A stretch of 64,000 bases of DNA from DAOMNN01 sp964404505. Lineage in GTDB: Bacteria > Pseudomonadota > Gammaproteobacteria > Burkholderiales > Rhodocyclaceae. Every line of letters begins with the position of its first letter. Within the stretch, counting starts at the first letter, position 1. The notes under the pieces are model-generated. The model did not search any database, was not told the origin of the DNA, and worked only from the letters and a program-made list of their open reading frames with translations. Positions 42,484-51,859 of this stretch are shown here, piece by piece. The stretch is taken from contig CAYOKH010000001.1 of assembly GCA_964404505.1 (NCBI GenBank), forward strand, positions 1-64,000, read 5' to 3'. The position numbers and the translations under genes were made by a program.

Positions 42484-43389
42484 ATGCCCCCTTCGAGCGA
42501 GAGCCCTCCAGATGCGCTGCGAGGCGTGGTCTATGGCCTTGCGGCGTATCTCATCTGGGGCTGCTTTCCGCTGTTCTTCTCGCTCTTTGAAGGGATTCCG
42601 GCATGGGAGGTGCTGATCCACCGCGTGATCTGGTCGTGCCTCTTCCTGGCCGGGCTGATCAGTCTCCTCGGTCGCTGGTCGCCGGTAGGTGCGGCGCTTG
42701 CCCGTCCCGGAAGGCTCGGCAGGGTGCTCGCGTGCGCGGCGTTGATTGGTGCCAACTGGGGGATCTTCATCTACGCGGTGGAAACCCGCCAGGTGTTTCA
42801 GGCGAGCCTGGGTTACTTTCTGACGCCGCTGGTGAATGTCGCGCTGGGAACGCTGGTGCTGCACGAACGCATGGCCGGTCTTCAGTACTTGGCGGTCGTC
42901 CTGGCCGGCATTGCGATCGGCGTGCAACTGGTCGTGCTCGGCCAGTTGCCGTGGATCACTCTCCTGCTGGCACTGACTTTCGGTACCTACGGCCTGCTGC
43001 GCAAGCAGGTGTCGCTTGACGGGCTTTCGGGCCTGTTCGTCGAGACCCTGCTGCTGCTGCCGTTCGCGGTGATCGCGGTCCTGTGGCTGGTGCAATCGGG
43101 CAACTCCAGCTTCCCCGGCGACGCCACCGGCAACGCACTGCTCATGGCCAGCGGCGTGGTCACGGCGCTGCCGCTGATGGCCTTCGCCGGCGCGGCACGG
43201 CGCCTGCGGCTATCGACCCTCGGCTTTCTGATGTACATCAATCCGACGATGCAGTTCGCGACCGCGCTGCTGATCTTCAACGAACCCTTGTCGTCGGTGC
43301 AGCTCGTGACCTTCGTGCTGATCTGGATCGGACTGGCGCTGTATTCCTGGTCCGCATGGCAGAACCGGCCTTCGGATGCCAGCGTCTGA
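42484..43389 (+). CDS. rarD: EamA-family transporter, RarD
   Basis: 301 residues with ten predicted membrane helices in two EamA halves. The beginning ALRGVVYGLAAYLIWGCFPL and EVLIHRVIWSCLFLA, followed by NWGIFIYAVETRQVFQASLG, is typical of RarD proteins, a family implicated in chloramphenicol sensitivity in Pseudomonas but otherwise of unknown substrate. The start at 42484 matches the family length; the frame opens earlier at 42391. It stands alone between tRNA-Leu and convergent glnD, 11 bases from the glnD stop. Confidence 0.88.
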   Translation: MPPSSESPPDALRGVVYGLAAYLIWGCFPLFFSLFEGIPAWEVLIHRVIWSCLFLAGLISLLGRWSPVGAALARPGRLGRVLACAALIGANWGIFIYAVETRQVFQASLGYFLTPLVNVALGTLVLHERMAGLQYLAVVLAGIAIGVQLVVLGQLPWITLLLALTFGTYGLLRKQVSLDGLSGLFVETLLLLPFAVIAVLWLVQSGNSSFPGDATGNALLMASGVVTALPLMAFAGAARRLRLSTLGFLMYINPTMQFATALLIFNEPLSSVQLVTFVLIWIGLALYSWSAWQNRPSDASV

Positions 43390-43400
43390 CCGCGATCGGC

Positions 43401-45989
43401 TCAGATCTGGAGTCGATCGAGCAGTTCGCGCTCGATCTTGACGATGCGTGCATCGTGCGAGAGGCCCGGTCCGGTGAGCAGAAAGGTGTCCTCGACGCGT
43501 TCGCCCAGGGTTGCGATCTTGGCGGTATGAAGCACGATTCCGTTCTGTGCGAGGACCTCAGCTATGGAAAACAGCAGTCCCGGGCGGTCGGCTGCAGTCA
43601 CGGAAAGGATGTAATGCCTGCCGGCCTCGTCGGCGCGAATGCTGACGCTCGGCGTAATCGGGAAGTGCTTGACCTGGCGTGACATCCGGCCGCTCGAGGG
43701 TCGGTCGGGCGGTCCGGACTTGCGCAAACGGTCTGTCAGTTCATGCTCGATCAGCGTCACGATGTCCCGGTATTGCGACTGGTTCCCCGGATCCTGGAGC
43801 ATGAAGCTGTCCAGCGCGTAGCCATGTCGTGTGGTATGGACCTTCGCGTCGAGAATGGAGAATCCCAGCCTGCCGAAAAAACCGGTCAGACGCACGAACA
43901 GGTCCTTCTGGTCGTGAGTGAACACCATGACCTGAAGGCCCTGGTCCTCGTCGGTGACACGCGCCTTGACCACCGGCTCGTCCGAGTCCGGCCGATAGTA
44001 GAGAACGCGTGTGTGCCAGGCGATCTCTTCGGCCGAGTTGCGCATGAAATAGACCGGATCGAGTTTCGACCACAGCGCGTCTTCCACGCCCGGGCGCAGG
44101 CCGTGGAAACGCAGCAGGCGGCGGGCATCCTCGATGCGGTCGTCCAGACCCAGCGCCTGCTGCGGTGTGGCGCCGCGAAGCAGACGCTGCGTGGCGAAGA
44201 ACAGGTCTTCGAGCAGCTTGCCGCGCCAGCCGTTCCAGACCTTGGGGCTGGTGCCGCGGATGTCCGCATGGGTGAGGAGATAGAGTGCGATCAGGCGTCG
44301 CTCCGTGTCCACGATGGCGGCAAAGCGCTGCACGACCTCGGGATCGAAAGTATCCTGTTTCTGGGCGACATGCGACATCGTCAGATGGTGTTCGACCAGC
44401 CATACCACCAGGTCACGGTCCTCGGAGTCCAACCCGTGCTGTTCGCAGAACGCCTGAGCATCGACCATGCCGAGCTTCGAGTGATCTCCGCCGCGTCCCT
44501 TCGCGATGTCGTGAAACAGGGCAGCGACATAGAGCAGCCAGTGGCGTTCGAAACCCATGATCAGTCGGGTCAGGAGCGGATACTCGTGCGCGTGCTCACC
44601 CATCGTGAAACGGCGGATATTTCGCACTACCATCAGGATGTGCTGGTCGACGGTATATACGTGGAAGAGGTCGTGCTGCATCTGGCATACGATGCGCCGC
44701 CATGCGGGGAGGTAGTGGCTCAGAATGCCGTACTGATTCATGCGGCGGAATTCGTGCACGATTCCGCGTTTCTGCCTGAGGATGTCGAGAAACAGGGCAC
44801 GATTGCGTGGGTCGGCCCTGAAGGCCGCATTGATTCGCTTGCGATTGAGCCACAGCATGCGCAGCGTGCGCGCGGTCATACCCTGGAGTTCGGAGCGTTG
44901 CTGCAGGATCAGGAAGCATTCGAGCAGCGCCGAGGGATGCTCCTCGAAGACGCGATCATGGCGTACGTCGAGCAATTCGCGCACCGCCCGGAAGCGTTCA
45001 TTGATGACGATCGTGGCACCGCCGCGATCGGGAAAGATCACGGTCCCGTAGTTCTGCAGCAAGATCGTGTTGATCTGCGTGAGCTTCTTCGCGATGAGGT
45101 AATAGCGCTGCATCAGCACTTCGGAGGCGCGTTTGGTGGGCGTGTGCGTGATGCCCATCGCCTTCGCAAGCCTCTCCTGGTAATCGAACAGGAGGCGGTC
45201 GTCGCTGCGACCGGCCAGATAGTGAAGACGGATCCGGATGTGCTGCAGGAAGCGCTCGATGCTGCGCAACTCGCCGGCTTCCGCCCCGGTAATGAGGCGC
45301 TTGCGGGTCAGATCGCGCCAGTTGCGGCCGAGTCCGGCCGCACGCGCAATCCAGCCCAGCATCTGCAGGTCGCGCAAGCCTCCCGGGCTTTCCTTGCAGT
45401 TGGGTTCGAGAGCGTAGGGCGTGTCGTTGTATCGCGAATAGCGCTGTTCCTGCTCGAGTCCCTTTGCCTTGAAGAAGGCGCGCACGTCGAGGCTCTCACG
45501 AAAACGCGTAACGAACTCGTCGAAAAGTTCGCGGTTGCCGCAGAGCAGGCGTGATTCCAGCAGGTTGGTCTGGATCGTGATGTCCCGGGCGGCGGCCTCC
45601 AGACACTCGTCGAGGGTCCGAACGGACAGGCCGATTTCCAGCCCTACGTCCCAGAGGGCACCCACCAGACTCGACAGGCGCGCCTGCATGGCGCTGTCCG
45701 CGGGTCCTCGCAGGAGGATGGTGAGGTCGACGTCGGAGTGCGGGTACAACTCGCCCCGTCCGTAGCCCCCGACGGCCATGAGCGCCGCATCCTCGGGCAT
45801 CTCGCGGGCGTGCCAGAGCGCGGTGATGGTCCGGTCAACGAGTGCTGCCCGTCCCCTTAGCATAGTGAGGGTCGACGGTTTGGCCTCGTAGGCGGCGCAA
45901 ATCGCTGCGTTGCCCGCGCTCAGCCATTCTCGCGCCGTGCTGACTTCGTCCTGCGGGGCCACATGGGCAAGAGTCATCGCGGCAGTCAC
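43401..45989 (-). CDS. glnD: bifunctional PII uridylyltransferase / uridylyl-removing enzyme
   Basis: 862 residues. The nucleotidyltransferase motif GGYGRGE at 74-80 with Asp86/Asp88 (HSDVDL) is at the N-terminus. A GlnD-type linker follows, then the HD hydrolase domain near residue 490 (LFHDIAKGRGGDHSKLG), and two C-terminal ACT domains (VMVFTHDQKDLFVRLTGFFG and YILSVTAADRPGLLFSIAEV) that sense glutamine. GlnD uridylylates PII (GlnB/GlnK) when nitrogen is scarce and reverses this when glutamine is plentiful. It begins three bases after the map stop codon, as in many beta- and gammaproteobacteria. Confidence 0.97.
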   Translation of the reverse strand: MTAAMTLAHVAPQDEVSTAREWLSAGNAAICAAYEAKPSTLTMLRGRAALVDRTITALWHAREMPEDAALMAVGGYGRGELYPHSDVDLTILLRGPADSAMQARLSSLVGALWDVGLEIGLSVRTLDECLEAAARDITIQTNLLESRLLCGNRELFDEFVTRFRESLDVRAFFKAKGLEQEQRYSRYNDTPYALEPNCKESPGGLRDLQMLGWIARAAGLGRNWRDLTRKRLITGAEAGELRSIERFLQHIRIRLHYLAGRSDDRLLFDYQERLAKAMGITHTPTKRASEVLMQRYYLIAKKLTQINTILLQNYGTVIFPDRGGATIVINERFRAVRELLDVRHDRVFEEHPSALLECFLILQQRSELQGMTARTLRMLWLNRKRINAAFRADPRNRALFLDILRQKRGIVHEFRRMNQYGILSHYLPAWRRIVCQMQHDLFHVYTVDQHILMVVRNIRRFTMGEHAHEYPLLTRLIMGFERHWLLYVAALFHDIAKGRGGDHSKLGMVDAQAFCEQHGLDSEDRDLVVWLVEHHLTMSHVAQKQDTFDPEVVQRFAAIVDTERRLIALYLLTHADIRGTSPKVWNGWRGKLLEDLFFATQRLLRGATPQQALGLDDRIEDARRLLRFHGLRPGVEDALWSKLDPVYFMRNSAEEIAWHTRVLYYRPDSDEPVVKARVTDEDQGLQVMVFTHDQKDLFVRLTGFFGRLGFSILDAKVHTTRHGYALDSFMLQDPGNQSQYRDIVTLIEHELTDRLRKSGPPDRPSSGRMSRQVKHFPITPSVSIRADEAGRHYILSVTAADRPGLLFSIAEVLAQNGIVLHTAKIATLGERVEDTFLLTGPGLSHDARIVKIERELLDRLQI

Positions 45990-45992
45990 ATG

Positions 45993-46814
45993 TCAGGCGA
46001 AACGATGGGCCACCAGTTCGGGAGGGGGCGGACAACGTTCGGAAAGGGTCAGCACCTCGGCGCCGGTTTCGGTCACCAGGATCGTGTGTTCCCATTGCGC
46101 GGACAGGCTGCGATCCTTGGTGACTATGGTCCATCCGTCGGGCAGCTCCGAGATATTGCGCTTGCCTGCGTTGATCATGGGCTCGATGGTAAAGGTCATC
46201 CCGGTGAGCAGCTCGATTCCGGTGTCCGGGTTGCCGTAATGCAGCACCTGAGGTTCCTCGTGGAAGTTGCTTCCAATGCCGTGACCGCAGAACTCGCGCA
46301 CCACCGAAAAGCCGTTACCCTCGGCGTGGGTCTGGATCGCGTGACCAATGTCCCCGAGGCGGGCTCCGGGTCGAACCGCGGCGATGCCCAGCCACAGGCA
46401 TTCGAAGGTCACCCGGCACAGGCGCCGTGCCAGGATGCTGGCCGCTCCTTCGCCGCCGACCACGAACATGCGGCTGGTATCGCCATGGTAGCCGTCCTTG
46501 ATGACCGTGATATCGATATTGACGATATCGCCCTTCTTCAACGCCTTCTCGCCCGGGATCCCGTGACAGACCTGGTGATTGACCGAGGTGCAGATCGACT
46601 TGGGGAAGGGCGTGTATCCCGGCGGAGCATAGTGCAGCGGGGCGGGTATCGTCTGCTGGACCTTGACCATGTAGTCATGACACAGTCGATCAAGCTCGGC
46701 AGTGGTGATGCCGGGTGTGACGAGCGGTCCGACATAGTCGAGTACCTCGGCTGCCAGTCGGCCGGCCACGCGCATCTTTTCGATCTCGTCGGGGGTCTTG
46801 GTATTGATGCTCAT
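45993..46814 (-). CDS. map: methionine aminopeptidase, type I
   Basis: 273 residues. It removes the initiator methionine from nascent proteins. The metal ligands appear in the usual order: VNIDITVIKDGYHGDTSRMF (two aspartates), EFCGHGIGSNFHEEPQVLHY (histidine), TFTIEPMINAG (glutamate) and SAQWEHTILVTETG (glutamate). The start at 46814 (MSINTKTPDEIEKMRVAGRL) fits the family; the frame continues to 47015, into the rpsB promoter. It is divergent from rpsB and upstream of glnD. Confidence 0.97.
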   Translation of the reverse strand: MSINTKTPDEIEKMRVAGRLAAEVLDYVGPLVTPGITTAELDRLCHDYMVKVQQTIPAPLHYAPPGYTPFPKSICTSVNHQVCHGIPGEKALKKGDIVNIDITVIKDGYHGDTSRMFVVGGEGAASILARRLCRVTFECLWLGIAAVRPGARLGDIGHAIQTHAEGNGFSVVREFCGHGIGSNFHEEPQVLHYGNPDTGIELLTGMTFTIEPMINAGKRNISELPDGWTIVTKDRSLSAQWEHTILVTETGAEVLTLSERCPPPPELVAHRFA

Positions 46815-46982
46815 TTGTAGTTTTGCCGGAAGGCCGCGGTGCAGGTATGCTGCCCACAAAGACGACACAAGAGCGTCCGCCGGTTCCGGTTCCAGTCCTT
46901 CGTTCAAAGCGCGAAGGCTATCGCATGCATGGACCTTGGGCAATTGCCAAGGCGTGAATGTGAACTCGCTCCATGGGCTGTC

Positions 46983-47012
46983 TTGAGTATAGCGCCATTC
47001 AAAGGCTATAAT
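46983..47012 (+). promoter_or_regulatory. promoter of the rpsB-tsf operon
   Basis: TTGAGT at 46983-46988 and a perfect TATAAT at 47007-47012 are separated by 18 bases. Transcription should start near 47019. It is the best sigma-70 promoter in the window and serves the ribosomal protein S2 operon. Confidence 0.75.
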
Positions 47013-47018
47013 CACCAG

Positions 47019-47167
47019 CTTGTCTGTCTAACAAGGCAGGCAAAATCCACACGTTCGACAGTATGCCGAAAGGGTCCGTTCCTGCCAGGCTCAGTGCCTC
47101 GGGGCGGTTTGGATTGCGAATGCAGTCATGTCGGGCGGAGGTCAAACCCTTTGAATCGGAGTAACAC
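47019..47167 (+). promoter_or_regulatory. rpsB 5' leader, possible S2 autoregulatory region
   Basis: About 150 transcribed bases precede the rpsB ATG. GGTTTG at 47106-47111 can pair with CAAACC at 47143-47148, just before the ribosome site GGAG at 47157-47160. In E. coli and relatives S2 represses its own rpsB-tsf mRNA through the leader; whether this leader has the conserved fold was not testable by eye. Confidence 0.4.
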
Positions 47168-47923
47168 ATGTCAGTCACGATGCGTCAGATGCTCGAAGCG
47201 GGCGTCCACTTTGGCCACCAGACCCGCTTCTGGAATCCGCGCATGGCCCCCTTCATTTTCGGCCAGCGCAACAAGATCCATATCGTCAATCTCGAGAAAA
47301 CCATGGCAAAGTACCTCGAAGCCATGGACTATATCCGCAAGTTGTCGGCGAACCGCGGCACCGTCATGTTCGTCGGTACCAAGCGCCAGGCGCGCGAGAT
47401 CATTGCCGAAGAGGCGGGACGCGCGGGCATGCCCTTCGTCGACGAGCGCTGGCTGGGTGGAATGCTGACGAACTTCAAGACCGTCAGGCAGTCGATCAAG
47501 CGTCTCAAGGAGATGGAGGCCATGCTCGAGGATGGGACGCTCGACCGACTCTCCAAGAAGGAAGCGCTGATGGCCAGCCGCGAAATGGAGAAACTTCGGA
47601 AGAGTATCGGCGGCATCAAGGATATGGGCGGTCTGCCGGACGCCATGTTCGTGATCGACGTCGGCTACCACAAGATCGCCGTGACCGAGGCCCAGAAGCT
47701 CGGTATCCCGGTCGTCGCGGTCGTGGACACCAACCACGCGCCCGACGGTATCGACTATGTCATTCCCGGTAACGACGACTCGTCCCGCGCGATTCGCCTG
47801 TACGCGCGTGGGGTGGCAGACGCCGTGCTCGAGGGGCGCAGCATGGCGCTGCAGGACGTGGTTGCCGCAGGGGCCGACGAATTTGTCGAAGTCGAGGAAG
47901 AGTCGCCCGACGAGCAGGCCTGA
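47168..47923 (+). CDS. rpsB: 30S ribosomal protein S2
   Basis: 251 residues. The N-terminus SVTMRQMLEAGVHFGHQTRF and the segments RWLGGMLTNFKTVRQSIKRL and VVDTNHAPDGIDYVIPGNDD are characteristic of bacterial S2, the last protein to join the small subunit and the one that recruits S1. The acidic C-terminal tail (VEVEEESPDEQA) is typical for proteobacteria. First gene of the rpsB-tsf unit and of the long plus-strand block. Confidence 0.98.
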   Translation: MSVTMRQMLEAGVHFGHQTRFWNPRMAPFIFGQRNKIHIVNLEKTMAKYLEAMDYIRKLSANRGTVMFVGTKRQAREIIAEEAGRAGMPFVDERWLGGMLTNFKTVRQSIKRLKEMEAMLEDGTLDRLSKKEALMASREMEKLRKSIGGIKDMGGLPDAMFVIDVGYHKIAVTEAQKLGIPVVAVVDTNHAPDGIDYVIPGNDDSSRAIRLYARGVADAVLEGRSMALQDVVAAGADEFVEVEEESPDEQA

Positions 47924-47981
47924 GCCCTGCGCTCCGGGCGACGATAGAGAATGGCACCAGACAGGATTTTCAGGAGTTAGC

Positions 47982-48869
47982 ATGGCGGCAATTACCGCAA
48001 GCATGGTCAAGGAACTGCGCGAGAAGACAGACGCGCCGATGATGGAGTGCAAGAGGGCGCTTACCGAAGCGGACGGCGATCTGGGCAAGGCGGAGGAGAT
48101 TCTACGCATCAAGCTCGGAAGCAAGGCCGGCAAGGCAGCGTCCCGTGTGACCGCCGAAGGCGTGGTGGGCAGCTACGTGGCTGAGGACGGCAAACTCGCG
48201 GCGATGGTCGAAGTGAACTGCGAGACCGATTTCGTCGCGAAGAACGACGATTTTCTCGCGCTCGCGGCATCGCTCGCAGAACTCGTCGCAAGGCACAGTC
48301 CGGCCGACGTCGAAGCACTCTCCGCAATGGAGCTGGGCGGCCAGACCGTGGAAGCCTTTCGTACCGGACTGGTAGGCAAGATCGGCGAGAACATCTCGAT
48401 CCGCCGATTCCGCAGGGTCGAGGCCAGGGGTTCGGTGGCGAGCTATGTGCATGCCGGTGCAAGAATCGGGGTGCTGGTCGATCTGGTTGGCGGTGACGAC
48501 ATCCTGGGCAGGGACCTTGCGATGCACATCGCCGCATCCAAGCCCAAGGCTTTGACGGCGGACGAGGTTCCGCCGGATCTGATCGAGACCGAACGCCGCA
48601 TCGCTTCCGAGAAGGCGGCCGAATCGGGCAAGCCGGCCAACATCGTCGAAAAGATGGTCGAAGGCACGGTTCAGAAGTTCCTGAAGGAAGTGACGCTGCT
48701 GGGTCAACCCTTCGTCAAGGACGACAAGCAGACGGTCGAGGCGCTCCTGAAGGCCCGCAACGCGTCGGTTGCCGGATTCGTGTTGTATGTTGTCGGCGAG
48801 GGAATCGAGAGGAAGGTCTCCGATTTTGCCGCCGAAGTTGCTGCGCAGGCTGCCGCTGCCCAGAAGTAG
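47982..48869 (+). CDS. tsf: translation elongation factor Ts
   Basis: 295 residues. EF-Ts is the nucleotide exchange factor of EF-Tu. The start AAITASMVKELREKTDAPMM and the downstream MECKRALTEADGDLGKAEEI and VNCETDFVAKND are family signatures. The start at 47982 follows a CAGGAG ribosome site; an in-frame opening to 47757 lies inside rpsB and was discarded. Located 58 bases after rpsB, and 10 bases before pyrH. Confidence 0.98.
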   Translation: MAAITASMVKELREKTDAPMMECKRALTEADGDLGKAEEILRIKLGSKAGKAASRVTAEGVVGSYVAEDGKLAAMVEVNCETDFVAKNDDFLALAASLAELVARHSPADVEALSAMELGGQTVEAFRTGLVGKIGENISIRRFRRVEARGSVASYVHAGARIGVLVDLVGGDDILGRDLAMHIAASKPKALTADEVPPDLIETERRIASEKAAESGKPANIVEKMVEGTVQKFLKEVTLLGQPFVKDDKQTVEALLKARNASVAGFVLYVVGEGIERKVSDFAAEVAAQAAAAQK

Positions 48870-48879
48870 GAGGTCCGTC

Positions 48880-49596
48880 ATGACCGCCGCCGCCTACACG
48901 CGCATCATGCTGAAACTGTCCGGGGAGGCCCTGATGGGCGAGGACGCCTACGGAATCAACGAGGATGTGGTGGGCCGCATCGTCTCGGAGATCGCAGAGG
49001 TCGTCCGCCTCGGAGTACAGATCGGCGTGGTGATCGGCGGCGGCAACATCTTTCGTGGCATGAAGGGTGCGTCTTCCGGCATGGATCGCGCCACGGCGGA
49101 CTACATGGGCATGCTTGCGACCGTGATGAATGCGATGGCGCTTTCGGATGCGATGAAGCGTGCCGGTCTCGAGGCGCGGGTGCAGTCGGCCTTGCGCATC
49201 GATCAGGTGGTCGAACCGTATATTCGCGGACGGGCGATCCGCCACCTGGAAGAGGGGCGGATCGTCATTTTTGCAGCCGGCACGGGCAATCCTTTCTTCA
49301 CCACGGATACGGCGGCCGCGCTGCGGGGGTCGGAAATGGGTGCCCAGATCGTGTTGAAGGCGACCAAGGTCGATGGCGTGTATTCGGCCGATCCGAAGAA
49401 GGATCCGGCTGCGCAGCGCTACCACCGGATCAGTTTCGACGAAGCGATCGGACGCAATCTGGCCGTACTCGATTCAACCGCCTTTGCCCTGTGTCGCGAT
49501 CAGAAGTTGCCGATCAACGTGTTTTCGATCTTCAAGGCCGGCGCACTCAAGCGCGTCGTCATGGGCGAGGACGAAGGTACGCTGGTGCATTCCTGA
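48880..49596 (+). CDS. pyrH: UMP kinase
   Basis: 238 residues of the amino acid kinase fold. It phosphorylates UMP to UDP and is hexameric and allosterically regulated by GTP and UTP in relatives. Signatures are YTRIMLKLSGEALMG at the N-terminus, VVIGGGNIFRG near 48, and FAAGTGNPFFTTDTAAALRG near 130, the nucleotide-binding loop. An AGGAGG ribosome site lies upstream of the ATG at 48880. frr follows after 10 bases. Confidence 0.97.
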   Translation: MTAAAYTRIMLKLSGEALMGEDAYGINEDVVGRIVSEIAEVVRLGVQIGVVIGGGNIFRGMKGASSGMDRATADYMGMLATVMNAMALSDAMKRAGLEARVQSALRIDQVVEPYIRGRAIRHLEEGRIVIFAAGTGNPFFTTDTAAALRGSEMGAQIVLKATKVDGVYSADPKKDPAAQRYHRISFDEAIGRNLAVLDSTAFALCRDQKLPINVFSIFKAGALKRVVMGEDEGTLVHS

Positions 49597-49606
49597 GGAT
49601 GCGAGC

Positions 49607-50164
49607 ATGATTTCAGAACTGACCAAGACGACCGAGCACAAGATGGAAAAATCGGTCGAGGTACTGAAGGCCGACCTTGCCAAGATCCGGACCGGACGCG
49701 CCCACACCGGCCTTCTCGACCATGTGATGGTCGAGTACTATGGCAGCATGGTGCCGATCAGCCAGGTCGCGAATGTCACCCTGATCGACGCGCGTACGAT
49801 CGGCGTTCAGCCGTGGGAAAAACCCATGGTGCAGAAGGTCGAGAAGGCCATTCGGGACAGTGACCTCGGACTGAATCCCGCGAATCAGGGCGACCTGATC
49901 CGCGTTCCGATGCCGCCGCTGACCGAGGAACGCCGCCGTGAGCTGACCAAGGTCGTTCGCCACGAGGGAGAGAACGCGAAGATCGCGATCCGCAATCTTC
50001 GCCGCGATGCGAATCAGCATCTCAAGGACGGCGTCAAGGACAAGACCCTGTCCGAGGATGACGAGCGCCGCGGCCAGGATGTCGTCCAGAAGCTCACCGA
50101 CAAGTACGTCGCCGAAGTCGACAAGTTGCTTGCCGAGAAAGAGCATGAACTGATGCAGATCTGA
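49607..50164 (+). CDS. frr: ribosome recycling factor
   Basis: 185 residues, the standard size. It splits the post-termination ribosome together with EF-G. Features include KMEKSVEVLKADLAKIRTGR, LLDHVMVEYYGSMVPISQVA and the C-terminal LTDKYVAEVDKLLAEKEHEL. The start at 49607 (MISELTKTTEHK) was preferred over the longer frame from 49373, which runs inside pyrH. uppS begins 47 bases later. Confidence 0.97.
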   Translation: MISELTKTTEHKMEKSVEVLKADLAKIRTGRAHTGLLDHVMVEYYGSMVPISQVANVTLIDARTIGVQPWEKPMVQKVEKAIRDSDLGLNPANQGDLIRVPMPPLTEERRRELTKVVRHEGENAKIAIRNLRRDANQHLKDGVKDKTLSEDDERRGQDVVQKLTDKYVAEVDKLLAEKEHELMQI

Positions 50165-50211
50165 TCTGCCGGATCGGCTCGCGAACCCGGCCACTGCGAG
50201 GGAGACGACAC

Positions 50212-51033
50212 ATGGCGGATGCGTCCTTCGTCAGTTCGACCCGTGAAGTTCCGGAGGTGTCCGCCGTGCCTCGGCATATTGCAATCATCATGGACGGCAA
50301 TGGCCGCTGGGCGCGAAAGAGATTGATGCCGCGTGTGGCTGGGCATCGGCGGGGCGTGGAATCGGTGCGGACCATCATTCGTGCCTGCATGGAACGCGGC
50401 GTGACTCATTTGACCCTGTTCGCGTTCAGCTCCGAGAACTGGCGCCGGCCACCGGAAGAGGTTTCCTTCCTGATGCAGCTATTCTCGCGCTCGCTGCAGA
50501 GGGAGGTCGATCGACTGCACGAGAACGGCATTCGTTTCCGGGTAATCGGAGACCTGTCGCGCTTCGAGTCGCCGCTGGTGTCGATGATTCGCCGTGCGGA
50601 GAACCTCACCCGCGACAATGCCGGCCTCATCCTCACGATTGCTGCCAACTACGGCGGACGTTGGGACATTCTCCAGGCGATGCATCGCATGCTCGCGAGA
50701 TACCCGGATCGGCGCAGCGACTTCACCGAAGACGAGCTTGCCGCGGAACTCGCGATGAACTACGGCCCGGAACCGGACCTGTTCATTCGTACCGGAGGAG
50801 AGCAGCGCATCAGCAACTTCCTTCTGTGGCAACTCGCCTATACCGAGTTGTACTTTACCGACACCCTTTGGCCTGACTTCGACGAGCATGCCCTGGACGA
50901 AGCGATCGCGTCCTATGGCTTCCGCGAGCGACGATTCGGCCGCACGAGCGAGCAACTTCGCAAGGCGAAAGGCGAAGCGAAACAGGTCACGGCAGATTCT
51001 GAGCAAGCCCGCCCATCGGGTCATCATGCTTAG
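50212..51033 (+). CDS. uppS: isoprenyl transferase (undecaprenyl diphosphate synthase)
   Basis: 273 residues. The catalytic aspartate Asp28 lies in IAIIMDGNGRWARKR, and FAFSSENWRRP, RTGGEQRISNFLLWQLAYTE and LYFTDTLWPDFDE complete the cis-prenyltransferase signatures. It extends farnesyl diphosphate to the C55 carrier lipid for peptidoglycan and LPS. The C-terminal 20 residues are polar and slightly longer than usual. It overlaps cdsA by eight bases. Confidence 0.97.
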   Translation: MADASFVSSTREVPEVSAVPRHIAIIMDGNGRWARKRLMPRVAGHRRGVESVRTIIRACMERGVTHLTLFAFSSENWRRPPEEVSFLMQLFSRSLQREVDRLHENGIRFRVIGDLSRFESPLVSMIRRAENLTRDNAGLILTIAANYGGRWDILQAMHRMLARYPDRRSDFTEDELAAELAMNYGPEPDLFIRTGGEQRISNFLLWQLAYTELYFTDTLWPDFDEHALDEAIASYGFRERRFGRTSEQLRKAKGEAKQVTADSEQARPSGHHA

Positions 51034-51859
51034 ACAGCGGGTTCTGACCGCGATGGGCCTCGTCGCGGGTCTGCTCGCCGGATTGTTTCTCCTCCCTCCG
51101 CCTGGCTGGTTGATGCTCGCGGCGCTGATATGTTGCGGAGCGGGGTGGGAGTGGGCCGGTCTGAGTGGCTGGAGCGATTGGCGGAAGGCCGCTTTTGCCG
51201 TCCTGGCGGGGAGCGCATGCCTGGTATTGGGCGTGGCGGGCGGGCTCGCACAGGTCGAGGCGACTGCGCACGGTGCGATCTTTGCCAGCTACGTTGCGAG
51301 CGCACTGTTCTGGATCGTGCTCGTTCCGAACTGGCTGAAACACAAATGGAGGATCGGTCGTGACGCGGGCGTCGTGATGACGGGCCTGATCGTTCTCGTG
51401 CCCCCGGCGCTGGCCCTTGCACACCTCCGTCAGATAGACCCGTTTCTCCTGCTGGCGGCAATGGCGCTGGTGTGGGTCGCCGATATCGCTGCGTATTTCT
51501 CGGGTCGGAGCTTCGGTCGCCACAAGCTCGCACCGGGAATCAGCCCCGGCAAGACCTGGGAAGGGGCTGCAGGCGCGGTTGCGGGTGTTGTCCTGGTCGG
51601 CTTCGCACTCCTGTTCCTGTTTCGGCCGGATATTCTTTCCCTTCGATCGCCCGGCGTGATCGCACTGTTTTTCGTCGCCCTGACAGCTGTCAGCATCGAG
51701 GGCGACCTGTTCGAGTCCATGCTCAAGCGTCAGGCAGGGATGAAGGATAGCGGGAACATCCTGCCCGGACATGGCGGTATCCTCGATCGCGTCGACAGCC
51801 TGACGTCGACGCTGCCGCTGGCCGGCCTGACTGCGTTCTGGCTCATGCATCGTCCATGA
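51026..51859 (+). CDS. cdsA: phosphatidate cytidylyltransferase
   Basis: 277 residues with about eight membrane helices. The family signature near the C-terminus is SIEGDLFESMLKRQAGMKDS followed by LPGHGGILDRVDSL; GKTWEGAAGAVAG is also conserved. It makes CDP-diacylglycerol from phosphatidate, the branch point for phospholipids. The start at 51026 (MLRQRVLTAMGLV) overlaps uppS by eight bases; the frame extends to 50888 but lies in uppS. dxr overlaps by four bases. Confidence 0.96.
   Translation: MLRQRVLTAMGLVAGLLAGLFLLPPPGWLMLAALICCGAGWEWAGLSGWSDWRKAAFAVLAGSACLVLGVAGGLAQVEATAHGAIFASYVASALFWIVLVPNWLKHKWRIGRDAGVVMTGLIVLVPPALALAHLRQIDPFLLLAAMALVWVADIAAYFSGRSFGRHKLAPGISPGKTWEGAAGAVAGVVLVGFALLFLFRPDILSLRSPGVIALFFVALTAVSIEGDLFESMLKRQAGMKDSGNILPGHGGILDRVDSLTSTLPLAGLTAFWLMHRP

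Larger units (their letters stand above)
46815..47167. other. divergent intergenic region between map and rpsB
   Basis: 353 bases without a gene. It holds the rpsB promoter at 46983-47012 and a leader of about 150 bases, both listed separately. Upstream of that promoter (46815-46980) must lie the leftward map promoter, which I could not pick out. No terminator or repeat was seen. Confidence 0.5.
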
